Shown: in pieces, positions 43,665 to 51,822 of the stretch | How positions within the stretch are numbered: position 1 is the stretch's first letter | Layout of the letters: every line of letters begins with the position of its first letter | From: Fimenecus sp045595185 | GTDB taxonomy: Bacteria > Bacillota > Clostridia > Oscillospirales > Acutalibacteraceae | Length of the DNA: 64,000 nucleotides | Assembly (NCBI GenBank): GCA_045595185.1 | Contig: JAZNZX010000058.1 | Span: 1-64,000 of the forward strand | Direction: 5' to 3' | Made by a program: the position numbers and the translations under genes | The notes under the pieces: generated by a model | What the model was told of the DNA's origin: nothing | The model's input: the letters and a program-made list of their open reading frames with translations, nothing else | Database searches by the model: none

Positions 43665-43751
43665 TGGTGCTGGTGACCGGACTTGAACCGGTACGGTATT
43701 GCTACCGAGGGATTTTAAGTCCCTTGCGTCTGCCGATTTCGCCACACCAGC
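43665..43751 (-). tRNA. tRNA-Leu (anticodon TAA)
   Basis: An 87-nt class II tRNA with encoded CCA and a long variable arm (CTCGGTAGCAATACCG). The acceptor is GCTGGTG/CACCAGC. The anticodon stem AGGGA/TCCCT encloses CTTAAAA, giving anticodon TAA. Confidence 0.96.
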
Positions 43752-43773
43752 ATACTGTTTCAACAGCCTTATT

Positions 43774-43802
43774 ATTATATATTATGAATTAAGAAATGTC
43801 AA
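43774..43802 (-). promoter_or_regulatory. Promoter of tRNA-Leu
   Basis: On the minus strand TTGACA (43797-43802) and TATAAT (43774-43779) are separated by 17 bp, both perfect consensus, about 23 nt upstream of the tRNA. Confidence 0.85.
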
Positions 43803-43839
43803 TATGAGAAAAGAAAAGTTTTACGAGATTTTATAAAAA

Positions 43840-43866
43840 GAGATTCTTCGTTTTACTCAGAATGAC
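43840..43866 (-). repeat. Solitary REP unit
   Basis: A single inverted unit (gagattcttcg ... ctcagaatgac), without MITE ends, lies between the tRNA-Leu promoter and the membrane protein terminator. Confidence 0.6.
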
Positions 43867-43881
43867 ATTTTTCAGTTTGCA

Positions 43882-43912
43882 ATAAAAATTTGGCGTGGTA
43901 GTCTGACCACGC
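43882..43912 (-). terminator. Terminator of the leader-controlled membrane protein gene
   Basis: GCGTGGT / ACCACGC (43893-43899 / 43906-43912) lies 10 nt after the stop on the minus strand and is followed by caaatttttatt. Confidence 0.7.
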
Positions 43913-43921
43913 TATTTGTAA

Positions 43922-44506
43922 TTACTGTTGTTTTGCTCTTTTCTTTGCCATATGGTTTCTGTAAAGCAATATGATACCTGTTGCACCAAGATTTAAGATA
44001 ATTGAACCTAAAACAAGTGAGAGAAGGTGACTTGGAAGGTCAGCAAGCATTGTCTTTTTGTTGATGAATGAGCATATAAGGTAAACAAAGCCAACATCAT
44101 TGAAGAACATAGGAAGAAAAGGTCTTGTAAGAATAAGAACACCGATGATTGTTACGAGCGGAATACATGTTGCAGCAAGTTCAGGTAATCCAAGATTAAC
44201 AAAGAAGCCTTTACCAAGACCTACACAAGCTGCGAGAAGAAGTCCTACTGCACCACCGCAAAGTGTGTACCAGAAACGTTCTTTATATGTAAGCTCTTCC
44301 TGAAGGAAGAATACAGCAACTGTCATAAAAAATGCCCAGTTAACTAATCTTAAGCCTTCATGTGGCATAATGTGTGTAATTTCAAGCAACTGGAAAATTG
44401 AATTCCACAATGCAATCCATAAGAACACAAGGCAAAGTGCAGGGAGTTTTCCCTTTGGTGGTTTGTGAAGAAGCTTAATCTTCTTGTTTTCGTTTGTCTG
44501 ACTCAT
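43922..44506 (-). CDS. Six-helix membrane protein behind a short attenuator-like leader
   Basis: The 194-residue protein has a basic cytoplasmic N-terminus (about 1-22) and five or six hydrophobic segments (about 23-41, 55-70, 83-101, 110-127, 135-150, 160-182). A C-terminal KKRAKQQ tail follows. The glycine-rich core GGAVGLLLAACVGLGKG and long helices look like a small transporter. I do not recognise the family with confidence; a DUF1097-like fold is possible. GGAGG is 9 nt before the ATG. It is monocistronic with its own promoter, leader hairpin and terminator. Confidence 0.75.
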   Translation of the reverse strand: MSQTNENKKIKLLHKPPKGKLPALCLVFLWIALWNSIFQLLEITHIMPHEGLRLVNWAFFMTVAVFFLQEELTYKERFWYTLCGGAVGLLLAACVGLGKGFFVNLGLPELAATCIPLVTIIGVLILTRPFLPMFFNDVGFVYLICSFINKKTMLADLPSHLLSLVLGSIILNLGATGIILLYRNHMAKKRAKQQ

Positions 44507-44534
44507 TATTTTTATCCTCCGAATAGTTTTTTAC

Positions 44535-44622
44535 AGTAAAAAAATCACTTCAAGTGTGGCTCGTTACGGGTCATATCGAAGTGATTTCGCGATATTCTAT
44601 CATATGCTTTGACATTTGTCAA
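44535..44622 (-). promoter_or_regulatory. Compact promoter plus hairpin leader (candidate attenuator or riboswitch)
   Basis: On the minus strand TTGACA (44617-44622), a 17-bp spacer and TAGAAT (44594-44599) place the transcription start near 44587. The transcript would begin at once with a perfect 10-bp stem, AAATCACTTC / GAAGTGATTT (44578-44587 / 44542-44551), enclosing a 26-nt loop with acccgtaacgagcc, followed by seven T residues. This is a terminator formed by the first 50 nt of the mRNA, about 30 nt upstream of the membrane protein start. Confidence 0.65.
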
Positions 44623-44649
44623 CTATTTTTTATTTAAAAATTCTGTATT

Positions 44650-44690
44650 TAAAAAAGTAGGTAACGCGACTGTGTTACCTACTTTTTTTA
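44650..44690. terminator. Terminator after dut
   Basis: AGTAGGTAAC / GTTACCTACT (44656-44665 / 44674-44683) has A and T runs on both sides. It ends the dut transcript on the minus strand and insulates the leader-controlled gene. Confidence 0.85.
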
Positions 44691-44726
44691 TCATTGATTT
44701 TGCACTTTGCGTTTTGCACTCTGCAC

Positions 44727-45173
44727 TTACTTTGTTCCTGTTGAGCCGAAGCCACCAGCACCTCTGTCTGTTTCGTCAAGGTCATTTACCTCAACTATTT
44801 CGGGCAATTCAATAGGTTGGATTACCATTTGTGCGATTCTTTCAAAGGGCTCGATTGTGTATTCAGGGTCAGTCTGCTTAATAACACCAACACAGATTTC
44901 ACCACGATAATCGCTGTCAATAACACCAACGGAATTAAGAAGACCTATTCCATGCTTAATCGCAAGTCCGCTTCTTGCATACACAAAAGCAGCATAATGG
45001 GGGTCATCAAGGCCGATTGCAATACCTGTGGGAATAACAGCTTTGTCACCTTTTTTAAGTGTTATGGGCTCGTCGATACAGGCATAAAGGTCCATACCTG
45101 CACTACCGACAGTTCCTCTTGTCGGTATTTTTGCGTTTTCTCTGACTCTTTTTATTTTTAAAATCTTCATCAT
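44727..45173 (-). CDS. dut: dUTP diphosphatase
   Basis: The 148-residue protein has the five trimeric dUTPase motifs: AGMDLYACIDEP, the ARSGLAIKHG motif, GVIDSDYRGE, the ERIAQMVI motif and the C-terminal RGAGGFGSTG arm. It hydrolyses dUTP to dUMP. Two adjacent ATGs (45173, 45170) are possible starts. The start overlaps the U32 peptidase stop, so translation is coupled. Confidence 0.96.
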   Translation of the reverse strand: MMKILKIKRVRENAKIPTRGTVGSAGMDLYACIDEPITLKKGDKAVIPTGIAIGLDDPHYAAFVYARSGLAIKHGIGLLNSVGVIDSDYRGEICVGVIKQTDPEYTIEPFERIAQMVIQPIELPEIVEVNDLDETDRGAGGFGSTGTK

Positions 45174-47185
45174 TCAACACCTCTGTACAAAAGTCCTCTT
45201 GTGAATTCACCTTGAGGGCTTTTTTCTTCGTTATAAGCAGAAATAATATCTGCAACTTCACTTTTAGTTTCTGTTGTGAAATTGAAAAACAGAATATCAC
45301 ATTCAGGAATTTCACCTAAGCGGTCGCCCATATAAATCGGTCGCGAATTAAGAATTTCAGTATATCCCATAAAGCATCTTACAGGGAATTTAATACCCTT
45401 TCTATCGGTAATTTCACTTTGTCGCTTACATTCTGAACAAGTCTTGCCGTTTTTTACAGGACAATTACGAGTCAGCATAAGGGGAATTTTACCGTAAACT
45501 GTAATTCCTTTGGAGATAGGTGCAGAAATCTTACGAAAATTCTCAACAGTACATTCGTTGGAAACAATAACCTCATTGATTTTAAGGGCTTTTGCCACAT
45601 CCATTGAAAGCGAGTTGAAAATATTCATTGACGGTGATGCCACAACCTTTTTGTTGCATTTTTTCGCTACTGCAACTGCATCAAGAGTATGACAAAGACA
45701 GTATTCGGCAGAAGAATTCCGAAGCATTTTTTCAACCTTTTCACTATTGCCAAACATACCGTGTGGAAGTTCAACACCGTAATTTCCCGATTCAGTGCCT
45801 AAAGGCACAAAAATCAAATCAGCCTGAATATTATCGGGAATCTGATTGACATTATCAAATCTGCAATAGTATTTTCGTTCATTTCTTGAAACAATACTTG
45901 TAGGAACAGGTGGTGGACAAAGCTTTTTCTCTGTCTTATCCATAATCGCTTTTGTAAGAAAATCAAGAGCCTTTCTTCGCATCTGATTAAGTGCAGAAAC
46001 AGGAAGTGAATAGTCAATTTCGCCCTTAATCTCAACACTTTCAGCATTAAACTGTGTGCCACCGCATTTTTCGAGTGCATCTTCTATTCTTTCAACTGAA
46101 ATCGGTCTGTTGATAGGAGCTTCGCAAAGCATCTCACTTTCCGCTATGGCAATATAATTTTCATATGTTGCAGTAAGCCTTGCCTTTTCACCAATTTTGC
46201 CTGAAAATTTGAAATTTACATTGAATCTTGGCTGTTCCTTTTCGTAAATTGAAGCGTATTTACTGAAAAGCTCCTTTGTAGCAGACTGAACATTTTCCTT
46301 TTCACGAAAACCGAACATATCTCGTCCCGGCATATTCTCATAATATCCGTCAGTAAAGCCTGAACGGGAAAACAAATCAGCCAAATCTTTTCGTACAAGA
46401 GAAGTATAACTGTCATCTATGGATTTTTTACAGGCAGAAACAACAGCACTTACATATTCAGGTCGCTTCATTCTGCCCTCAATTTTAAATGAGCAGACAC
46501 CCATTCGGGCAAGCTCGGGAATATGCTCAATAAGAGATAAATCCTTAAGGCTTAAATCGTGACCTGTACCGTTCTGCACCTTGAAAGGCAGACGACACGG
46601 TTGGGCACAAAGTCCCCGATTTCCACTTCGGGAACCGAGCACAGCACTCATAAGGCATTGACCCGAAACGCACATACATAATGCACCGTGAATAAACACC
46701 TCAAGGTCAATAGGGGAATGTTCACAAAGGAATTTTATTTCTTCAAAGCTTAATTCTCTCGGTAAAACTGCTCGTTTAAAGCCAAGCTTTTCAAGCTCAT
46801 AAAGTCCCTCAAGAGTACCTACAGTCATTTGCGTTGATGCGTGAATTTCCATTTGCGGACAAACTGTTTTAATTACCTTTGCAAGCCCTAAGTCCTGAAC
46901 AATAATTGCATCGGTACCGATTTTACATACTGTTTTTACGGCTTCAACCGCATCCTTGATTTCACCATCTTTAATAAGGGTGTTAAGCGTAATATGTACC
47001 TTAACACCCCTACTGTGACAGTATTCGATTGCCTCTTTTGCAGTTTCCTCTGAAAAATTCTGTGCATTCCTGCGGGCATTGAAATTTCCCAAACCAAAAT
47101 AAACCGCATCTGCCCCTGAAAGCACAGCAGCCTTAAGATTTTCACTGTTTCCTACAGGAGCTAATATTTCAATCTTATTCATCAT
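45170..47185 (-). CDS. U32 family peptidase (RlhA/YdcP-like)
   Basis: The protein has about 671 residues. An N-terminal U32 TIM-barrel (IEILAPVGNSENLKAAVLSG, then AVYFGLGNFNARRNAQNF) is followed by the family signature EVFIHGALCMCVSGQCLMSA. Cysteines at GNRGLCAQPCRLPF and a C-terminal CPVKNGKTCSECKR segment suggest an iron-sulfur cluster. Relatives such as RlhA hydroxylate 23S rRNA. The start is one of two ATGs (47185, 47182) overlapping the zapA 3' end; longer frames run inside zapA and are not conserved. Confidence 0.9.
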   Translation of the reverse strand: MMNKIEILAPVGNSENLKAAVLSGADAVYFGLGNFNARRNAQNFSEETAKEAIEYCHSRGVKVHITLNTLIKDGEIKDAVEAVKTVCKIGTDAIIVQDLGLAKVIKTVCPQMEIHASTQMTVGTLEGLYELEKLGFKRAVLPRELSFEEIKFLCEHSPIDLEVFIHGALCMCVSGQCLMSAVLGSRSGNRGLCAQPCRLPFKVQNGTGHDLSLKDLSLIEHIPELARMGVCSFKIEGRMKRPEYVSAVVSACKKSIDDSYTSLVRKDLADLFSRSGFTDGYYENMPGRDMFGFREKENVQSATKELFSKYASIYEKEQPRFNVNFKFSGKIGEKARLTATYENYIAIAESEMLCEAPINRPISVERIEDALEKCGGTQFNAESVEIKGEIDYSLPVSALNQMRRKALDFLTKAIMDKTEKKLCPPPVPTSIVSRNERKYYCRFDNVNQIPDNIQADLIFVPLGTESGNYGVELPHGMFGNSEKVEKMLRNSSAEYCLCHTLDAVAVAKKCNKKVVASPSMNIFNSLSMDVAKALKINEVIVSNECTVENFRKISAPISKGITVYGKIPLMLTRNCPVKNGKTCSECKRQSEITDRKGIKFPVRCFMGYTEILNSRPIYMGDRLGEIPECDILFFNFTTETKSEVADIISAYNEEKSPQGEFTRGLLYRGVE

Positions 47186-47549
47186 CGTCATTTTTACTGT
47201 TTGCAAAAAGATTGATTTGGTCTTTCTTGAATTTTGCCTCAGTCTTGATTCGCTCGTTTTCACGCTTATAGTAATCGCGTTCACTCTTTGCCTTTGCAGA
47301 GTCGTCAAGATAACCCTTCATCTGTTCGCGTAATTCCTTGATTTCTTTTTCAGCCTTAGCCTTTGCGTCAGCCATTTCAAGAGCCACAAGAATAGTAGCC
47401 TGACTCATTGAAAGACGATAGTTACCATCAAGAATTTCACCGAGTCGATTATCAATTACCTTGCCAAGTGCCTTTGTGTAATTGACACTTTCATCAGTAT
47501 TGATATAAAAATTTGTACCACGAATAGTAAGCTTAACTTTATTGTCCAT
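47175..47549 (-). CDS. zapA: Cell division protein ZapA
   Basis: The 124-residue protein starts MDNKVKLTIRGTNFYINTDE, then IDNRLGEILDGNYRLSMSQATILVAL, followed by a long coiled coil (about 55-115) that mediates dimers. It bundles FtsZ filaments at the Z-ring. The start at 47549 has GGAGTG 9 nt upstream. zapA-U32 peptidase linkage is typical of Clostridia and Bacilli. Confidence 0.92.
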   Translation of the reverse strand: MDNKVKLTIRGTNFYINTDESVNYTKALGKVIDNRLGEILDGNYRLSMSQATILVALEMADAKAKAEKEIKELREQMKGYLDDSAKAKSERDYYKRENERIKTEAKFKKDQINLFANSKNDDDE

Positions 47550-47615
47550 TGATTTTACACTCCAATACGACAAAATCTATGTTTTTTCTTATTGTATCAC
47601 ATAAATTTTTTCATT

Positions 47616-47918
47616 TCAAGAGTGGTGTCTGAAAAGGGAATCAAACATATTCTCTTTTGTATTACATTTACAGTTTTCAGGAATAACTGCATCCACAAGA
47701 ATCGTGTCGTCGCCAATCACCTTAATGTCGTTCCAGCAGATTTTAATATCCTCGCCTCTGCCCAAAAGACCAAAGGCTTTTCCCTTGCCAAAAACGATAA
47801 TTGACACAATATTTCCTGAACAAGTGTCAAATTCCACATCACAGACGTTACCGAGTCGGCAACCGTCCTTTAAATTGATTACTTCTTTTTCACGCATATC
47901 AGTTATGCAACAGTTCAT
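47616..47918 (-). CDS. YlmC/YmxH family sporulation-linked PRC-barrel protein
   Basis: The 100-residue protein has the PRC-barrel beta-strand pattern: REKEVINLKDGCRLGNVCDVEFD, GNIVSIIVFGKGK and ICWNDIKVIGDDTILV. Family members lie next to sigG in Clostridia and Bacilli; their biochemical role is unclear. GGGGTG is 6 nt before the ATG at 47918. It lies 38 nt after the sigG stop, an arrangement that supports the identity of the sigG fragment. Confidence 0.85.
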   Translation of the reverse strand: MNCCITDMREKEVINLKDGCRLGNVCDVEFDTCSGNIVSIIVFGKGKAFGLLGRGEDIKICWNDIKVIGDDTILVDAVIPENCKCNTKENMFDSLFRHHS

Positions 47919-47955
47919 ATAAACACCCCATAACAATCATATGCCCATAAGAATA

Positions 47956-48435
47956 CTAAAATTCTTTCACTTTTTTTATCGCACCTTTTTCAAGCCTCGA
48001 AACCTGAGCCTGACTAATACCAACTTCTTGTGCTACTTCCATTTGGGTTTTACCCTGCATAAAACGAAGATTCAAAATCTGCTTTTCTCTGTCACTTAAA
48101 TTGTTGATTGCCTCTTTTATGGCAATTTCGTAAAGCCAGTCCTCGTCACTTTCAGAGCTTCCTACCTGGTCCATAACGAAAATGGTGTCACCACCGTCAG
48201 AATAAACAGGCTCATAAAGTGAAATCGGCTCAATAATGGCTTCAAGTGCAATAATCACATTTACAGGCTCAACGCCCATTTCCTTTGCAATCTCATCAAT
48301 TGTGGCATCTCGTCCAAGCTCATTCTGGATTCGCTCTTTAATCTGCATAGCGTGATAAGCAGTGTCTTTAAGTGAACGACTGACCCTGATTGAGTTGTAA
48401 TCCCTTAAATACCTCCTGATTTCACCGATAATCAT
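47956..48435 (-). pseudogene. sigG: sigG 3' half: sporulation sigma factor G cut by an intervening element
   Basis: These 159 codons equal SigG from late region 2 to the end: MIIGEIRRYLRD, IRVSRSLKDTAYHAMQ, the SigG-type PVYSDGGDTIFVMDQ, and region 4 with LNLRFMQGKTQMEVAQEVGI and the helix-turn-helix SQAQVSRLEKGA. Full SigG is about 255-260 residues, so roughly 100 N-terminal residues (core-binding and promoter-melting regions) are missing. In-frame similarity continues a few codons upstream (TYTIP for the usual TYAVP) to about 48450, then stops at the recombinase gene. No ribosome binding site precedes 48435, so this ATG is an internal Met, not a start. Marked as pseudogene because split; it could be restored by excision. 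Confidence 0.9.
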
Positions 48436-48471
48436 TGGAATGGTATATGTCAGGCGAAAATATAGTAATAA
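48436..48471 (-). other. Island end: candidate attachment site within sigG
   Basis: On the minus strand the recombinase stop (48472-48474) is followed by 36 nt before the SigG-like MIIGEI. The last 15 nt (acatataccattcca, 48436-48450) still encode SigG-like TYTIP, so the crossover dinucleotide probably lies at or just beyond this stretch. The other end, with the sigG 5' half, must lie beyond 64000 if the element is intact. Confidence 0.6.
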
Positions 48472-50070
48472 TTATTTATTAAGGTATTGTTCAAGGTGAA
48501 AATGGATGCTGATTTCAGGGTCACCATCTGTATGAGTAATCACAATACGGTCAATGACTTCTCTGCATACGGTACGTCTTTCTTCGTCCGTCATATGAGG
48601 CCAAGCATCAGCAATATTTTTAATTGTTGACTTTGTCTTTTCAATTTTTCGTTTAATATTTCGTTTTTCTCGTTCACTTTTTACTTGTGAAACAAGTCGT
48701 TCAATTTCATCTGACAGTCTGTCAATGGTTGCAGCATATGCCTTGCCTTTTGCACTGTCTGTATCGGACATAGCGTATTCCATTGTTGCCTTGTTCAATG
48801 CCTTTTGATTCTTTTCAATTTCTTTTTCAAGTGAAGAGATAATATCAAAGTCAGTTACTGTTTTTTTATTGTCTTGGTTTATATAAGACAGCCTGAACAA
48901 CTCACGAATTACAATATCTTCAATATCTTTTGCGTAGTATCGTGTTTTATTTGGGCAATTTGGGTCTTTGACAAGATGACGTTTAGCATGAGAATGTTCT
49001 TTTGAGTAACAAGAAAGCTTTATATTTCCTGTTGCGGATTCTTTTTGATATCTGAACTTTGCACCGCAGTTACCACAATATACCAAACCGGTCAGCATAT
49101 ATGTAGTATCACATCTTGCTCGACTTCTGCGTTCAAACTCATCCTGTTGCTCCTGCCATTCTTCTTCTGTTATGAATGGCTCAAAATGTCCAGGATATTC
49201 AACACCATTGTATGTCAGTATGTTAAGATAAGTTCTGCGTTTAAGCATTTGAGTAACGAGTCTTTCAGTAGAAAGATTCAGTTCCTCTGCAATGGTAGCA
49301 GGTGGAAGGTGTTCTTCAACAAACAGCCTTCTTGCCTCAAGAAACTTCTCTTTTTGTTCAGGAATTGTCTCGTAATTACCTTTTTTGTCTTTGGTATTTT
49401 CAACATATCGGTAGCCATACGGAACATTACCACCGCCCAATGGATAACCACTTGCAACTCGTTGTGCCTTACCTGAACGGAACTTTCGGAGAATAGCTTT
49501 TCTGTCCAAATCAGCAAGCAATGAGAAAATAACAATCAACAAATGTGATGTAGGGTCAAGTTCACCATTTTCAGTTGTGACAATTCTTATGTTGCTTTCT
49601 TCTTCAGAGATAAATTCAACAAGGTAACGATTTTCATTAACTGTTGACTTTGTACCCCCCTTAGGCAGAATGTAGTCATTAATGAAACTCAACATACCAA
49701 CAATATCTCTACCCAGACGGTCCATCCTTGGAACAATCAATCGACGAATTCGGATTTTGCTAAGACCTCGGTTAAAGTCAGTAAGTCGTTTTATAAAACA
49801 GTCCATACCTGGTCGTTCCATCACAGTACCAGTGAAACCATCGTCTGTAATGAGGATACAAGCAGTTGAATCGTTTTTCCTGCAACAAGCTTTAATCTTT
49901 TCCAACTGGCTATCAAGACCGAATCCATCTAAAGATTGTTTTTCAGTTGAAACTCTTCGATATGCAATATCAATAAGATAGTTACCTTCGCTATCCCTTT
50001 GAATATTGTCGGTATCATATAAAATCTCTTCTTTTGCCATAAGATTGACATTTTCTTGAATCCAACCCAT
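48472..50070 (-). CDS. Large serine recombinase (site-specific integrase/excisionase)
   Basis: The protein has 532 residues. The resolvase domain (about 34-200) has the catalytic Ser41 in YRRVSTEKQ and Arg residues in RMDRLGRD (115-122). The recombinase domain (about 210-320) has GGGNVPYGYRY. A zinc ribbon follows (Cys332, Cys335, Cys354, Cys372), then a coiled coil (about 400-500) typical of large serine integrases. The ATG at 50070 lies 8 nt after AGGAGG. Its stop lies 22 nt from the SigG homology, on the sigG strand. It most likely integrates and excises this island; SpoIVCA of the sigK skin belongs to the same superfamily. Confidence 0.95.
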   Translation of the reverse strand: MGWIQENVNLMAKEEILYDTDNIQRDSEGNYLIDIAYRRVSTEKQSLDGFGLDSQLEKIKACCRKNDSTACILITDDGFTGTVMERPGMDCFIKRLTDFNRGLSKIRIRRLIVPRMDRLGRDIVGMLSFINDYILPKGGTKSTVNENRYLVEFISEEESNIRIVTTENGELDPTSHLLIVIFSLLADLDRKAILRKFRSGKAQRVASGYPLGGGNVPYGYRYVENTKDKKGNYETIPEQKEKFLEARRLFVEEHLPPATIAEELNLSTERLVTQMLKRRTYLNILTYNGVEYPGHFEPFITEEEWQEQQDEFERRSRARCDTTYMLTGLVYCGNCGAKFRYQKESATGNIKLSCYSKEHSHAKRHLVKDPNCPNKTRYYAKDIEDIVIRELFRLSYINQDNKKTVTDFDIISSLEKEIEKNQKALNKATMEYAMSDTDSAKGKAYAATIDRLSDEIERLVSQVKSEREKRNIKRKIEKTKSTIKNIADAWPHMTDEERRTVCREVIDRIVITHTDGDPEISIHFHLEQYLNK

Positions 50071-50167
50071 AACATTATCCTCCTACTGTAATTACTGTAT
50101 TCATTATAGCAGAACATTTCGACTAAAACAATATAAAAATCAAATTAACAAAATTTGTCGAAATATA

Positions 50168-50203
50168 GAAAGTACTGACGCATTTCTGCATCAGTACTTT
50201 CGT
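50168..50203. terminator. Hairpin between the recombinase and the small frame
   Basis: A 10-bp stem, AAAGTACTGA / TCAGTACTTT, with an inner GCA/TGC pair in the loop lies just after the 50205 stop on the minus strand. The T-content after the stem is weak on both strands. Confidence 0.45.
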
Positions 50204-50204
50204 T

Positions 50205-50369
50205 TTATGAAACTTTTATTTCAACGTCATTGTCTTCTTTTGCCCTATCGATGATACTGTTAACAATCCTGTCAATGGCAGGACACTTTATCTCATAATC
50301 AGGAAGGTCAGACGAATCTACTTCCATGTCATTTATAAATAATTTCACGTTAAAATACAACCTGACCAT
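50205..50369 (-). CDS. Small acidic protein of the island, 54 codons, start uncertain
   Basis: The predicted peptide starts MVRLYFNVKLFINDMEVD and continues PDYEIKCPAIDRIVNSIIDRAKEDND, mixed alpha/beta and acidic, with no signal peptide. AAAGG abuts the ATG at 50369 too closely for use; TTG (50360), GTG (50345) or ATG (50327) are alternative starts. It could be a recombination directionality factor or a regulator because of its place next to the integrase. That is a guess from position only. Confidence 0.45.
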   Translation of the reverse strand: MVRLYFNVKLFINDMEVDSSDLPDYEIKCPAIDRIVNSIIDRAKEDNDVEIKVS

Positions 50370-50472
50370 CCTTTCATAGTGTCTTTATTATTGACACATA
50401 TGAAAAGAATTAATCAATATTTATACTAAAGACAAATAAAACCTTGAAGCCCATATTGAAATAATAATTTTG

Positions 50473-51822
50473 TTATGCACTCTTATATGGTATGGTAACA
50501 ATGCTTTTGAAAACATTGTTTTCAGTTTTTATTTCATAGAATCCGTTATATTTTTTTGCAATATTTTCAATCAAAAGCATACCAACACCGTGATTGGATT
50601 TATCATCTTTGGTTGTAATGAGCTTACCGTTATCATTAATGATAATTTCTTCAAAAGGATTTTCAACCTTGATAATCAAGTGATTGCTTTTGGTTATAGC
50701 ACGAACAACTATTTTCGGATTTTCACTTTTTAATTTGCTACATGCCTCAACAGCATTATTCAGTAGGTTGATGAACAAACAATTAAGGTCAATATTTTCT
50801 ATTGACTGGATAGTTTCAGGTAAATCTAATTTGATATCCCATTGTATATTGGTATTTTTACATTCTTCAATTTTAATTCCTATAACTGTATTAACAATTA
50901 GGTTGTCCGTAAAATAATGAAAAGATGTAGAGTCAATTTTATTATTGAGCTCATTTAAAATGTCCGTAGCAGCTCCAATACTTTCTTCTGTATTTTTATT
51001 GACAAGTTTTTTTACAGTTTCTAATTGGTCTTTTAAATCATGCCTGATTTGACGGATTTCCTTTGTTTTTTCTTTGATGCTGTTGTAATAATCTAACTGA
51101 AGGGCTTGCAAATTTTCGCTCCAGAATAGTTTTTCCTTTAAAATTTCTTGTTCGTTTGCAGTTATCATTATGCGATATAGAATTAACATTAAAAATAAAG
51201 TAACAAAAGATGTGATAATAGTAGCTATGGTAGTAAAGAGACTTTTGCTATAAACTGTGCTAGATGTGACAAGTGAAAATAAGAAACATAGTAAAAGAAA
51301 TAATATTGTTATAATAGCAAAAACTTTTGGTTGTAGTTTTAAATCTTTATATTTGCAAATTAAATAAGAACTTACGCAAGCAAATAAATAAAAGAAAAAC
51401 GCAATTGAACTAATGATTATTCGCATTTTTAAATTTATATTGCGCACTTCAGAAGAAGAAATATCTAAGATTGTTAAATAAAAAAATGTTTGTATTAGTT
51501 CAACCAAAAAGATTGCTATATTAAAAATCAAAATTGCTTGTAGTTTTTTTGTTATTTTTTCTTTACAGAAAAACAAAGCAAATATAATCATTGGTAAAAT
51601 CATAAAGAGTGATTTAAATACCATTCTTATGTCTTCAGTAAGTAATTGTATTATGTAGGGTGAATAGCAAAACAAGTAGTATGATGTACTTAATATCATA
51701 GAAAAAGAAATAATTGTAAGAACAGGATGCTTTTTACAATAAAGAATTTTATGAAAAGTGTAAATATAAAGAATGCTGTTGAGTAATGTTTGTACACAGT
51801 CATAAATCTGAGCTGGTGTCAT
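50473..51822 (-). CDS. AgrC/VirS-type sensor histidine kinase (GHKL)
   Basis: The protein has about 449 residues. Six or seven hydrophobic segments form the N-terminal sensor (about 1-215). A helical dimerisation region with the phospho-acceptor histidine in EIRQIRHDLKDQ (about 260) and the HATPase domain with CLFINLLNNAVEA (N box) and NHGVGMLLI (G box) follow. This is the peptide-sensing HPK10 type, but no agrB or agrD homologue is seen nearby, so the ligand is unknown. The ATG at 51822 overlaps the regulator stop by 4 nt; GGGGGG is 7 nt upstream. Confidence 0.9.
   Translation of the reverse strand: MTPAQIYDCVQTLLNSILYIYTFHKILYCKKHPVLTIISFSMILSTSYYLFCYSPYIIQLLTEDIRMVFKSLFMILPMIIFALFFCKEKITKKLQAILIFNIAIFLVELIQTFFYLTILDISSSEVRNINLKMRIIISSIAFFFYLFACVSSYLICKYKDLKLQPKVFAIITILFLLLCFLFSLVTSSTVYSKSLFTTIATIITSFVTLFLMLILYRIMITANEQEILKEKLFWSENLQALQLDYYNSIKEKTKEIRQIRHDLKDQLETVKKLVNKNTEESIGAATDILNELNNKIDSTSFHYFTDNLIVNTVIGIKIEECKNTNIQWDIKLDLPETIQSIENIDLNCLFINLLNNAVEACSKLKSENPKIVVRAITKSNHLIIKVENPFEEIIINDNGKLITTKDDKSNHGVGMLLIENIAKKYNGFYEIKTENNVFKSIVTIPYKSA

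Noticed and set aside
43491..43676. 61-codon frame across the tRNA-Pro 3' end
   Set aside because: It is formed by the tRNA gene and its terminator; no RBS.
47186..47308. N-terminal extension of the U32 peptidase
   Set aside because: It lies inside zapA in another frame and is not like any U32 N-terminus; the MNKIEILAPVG start fits the family.
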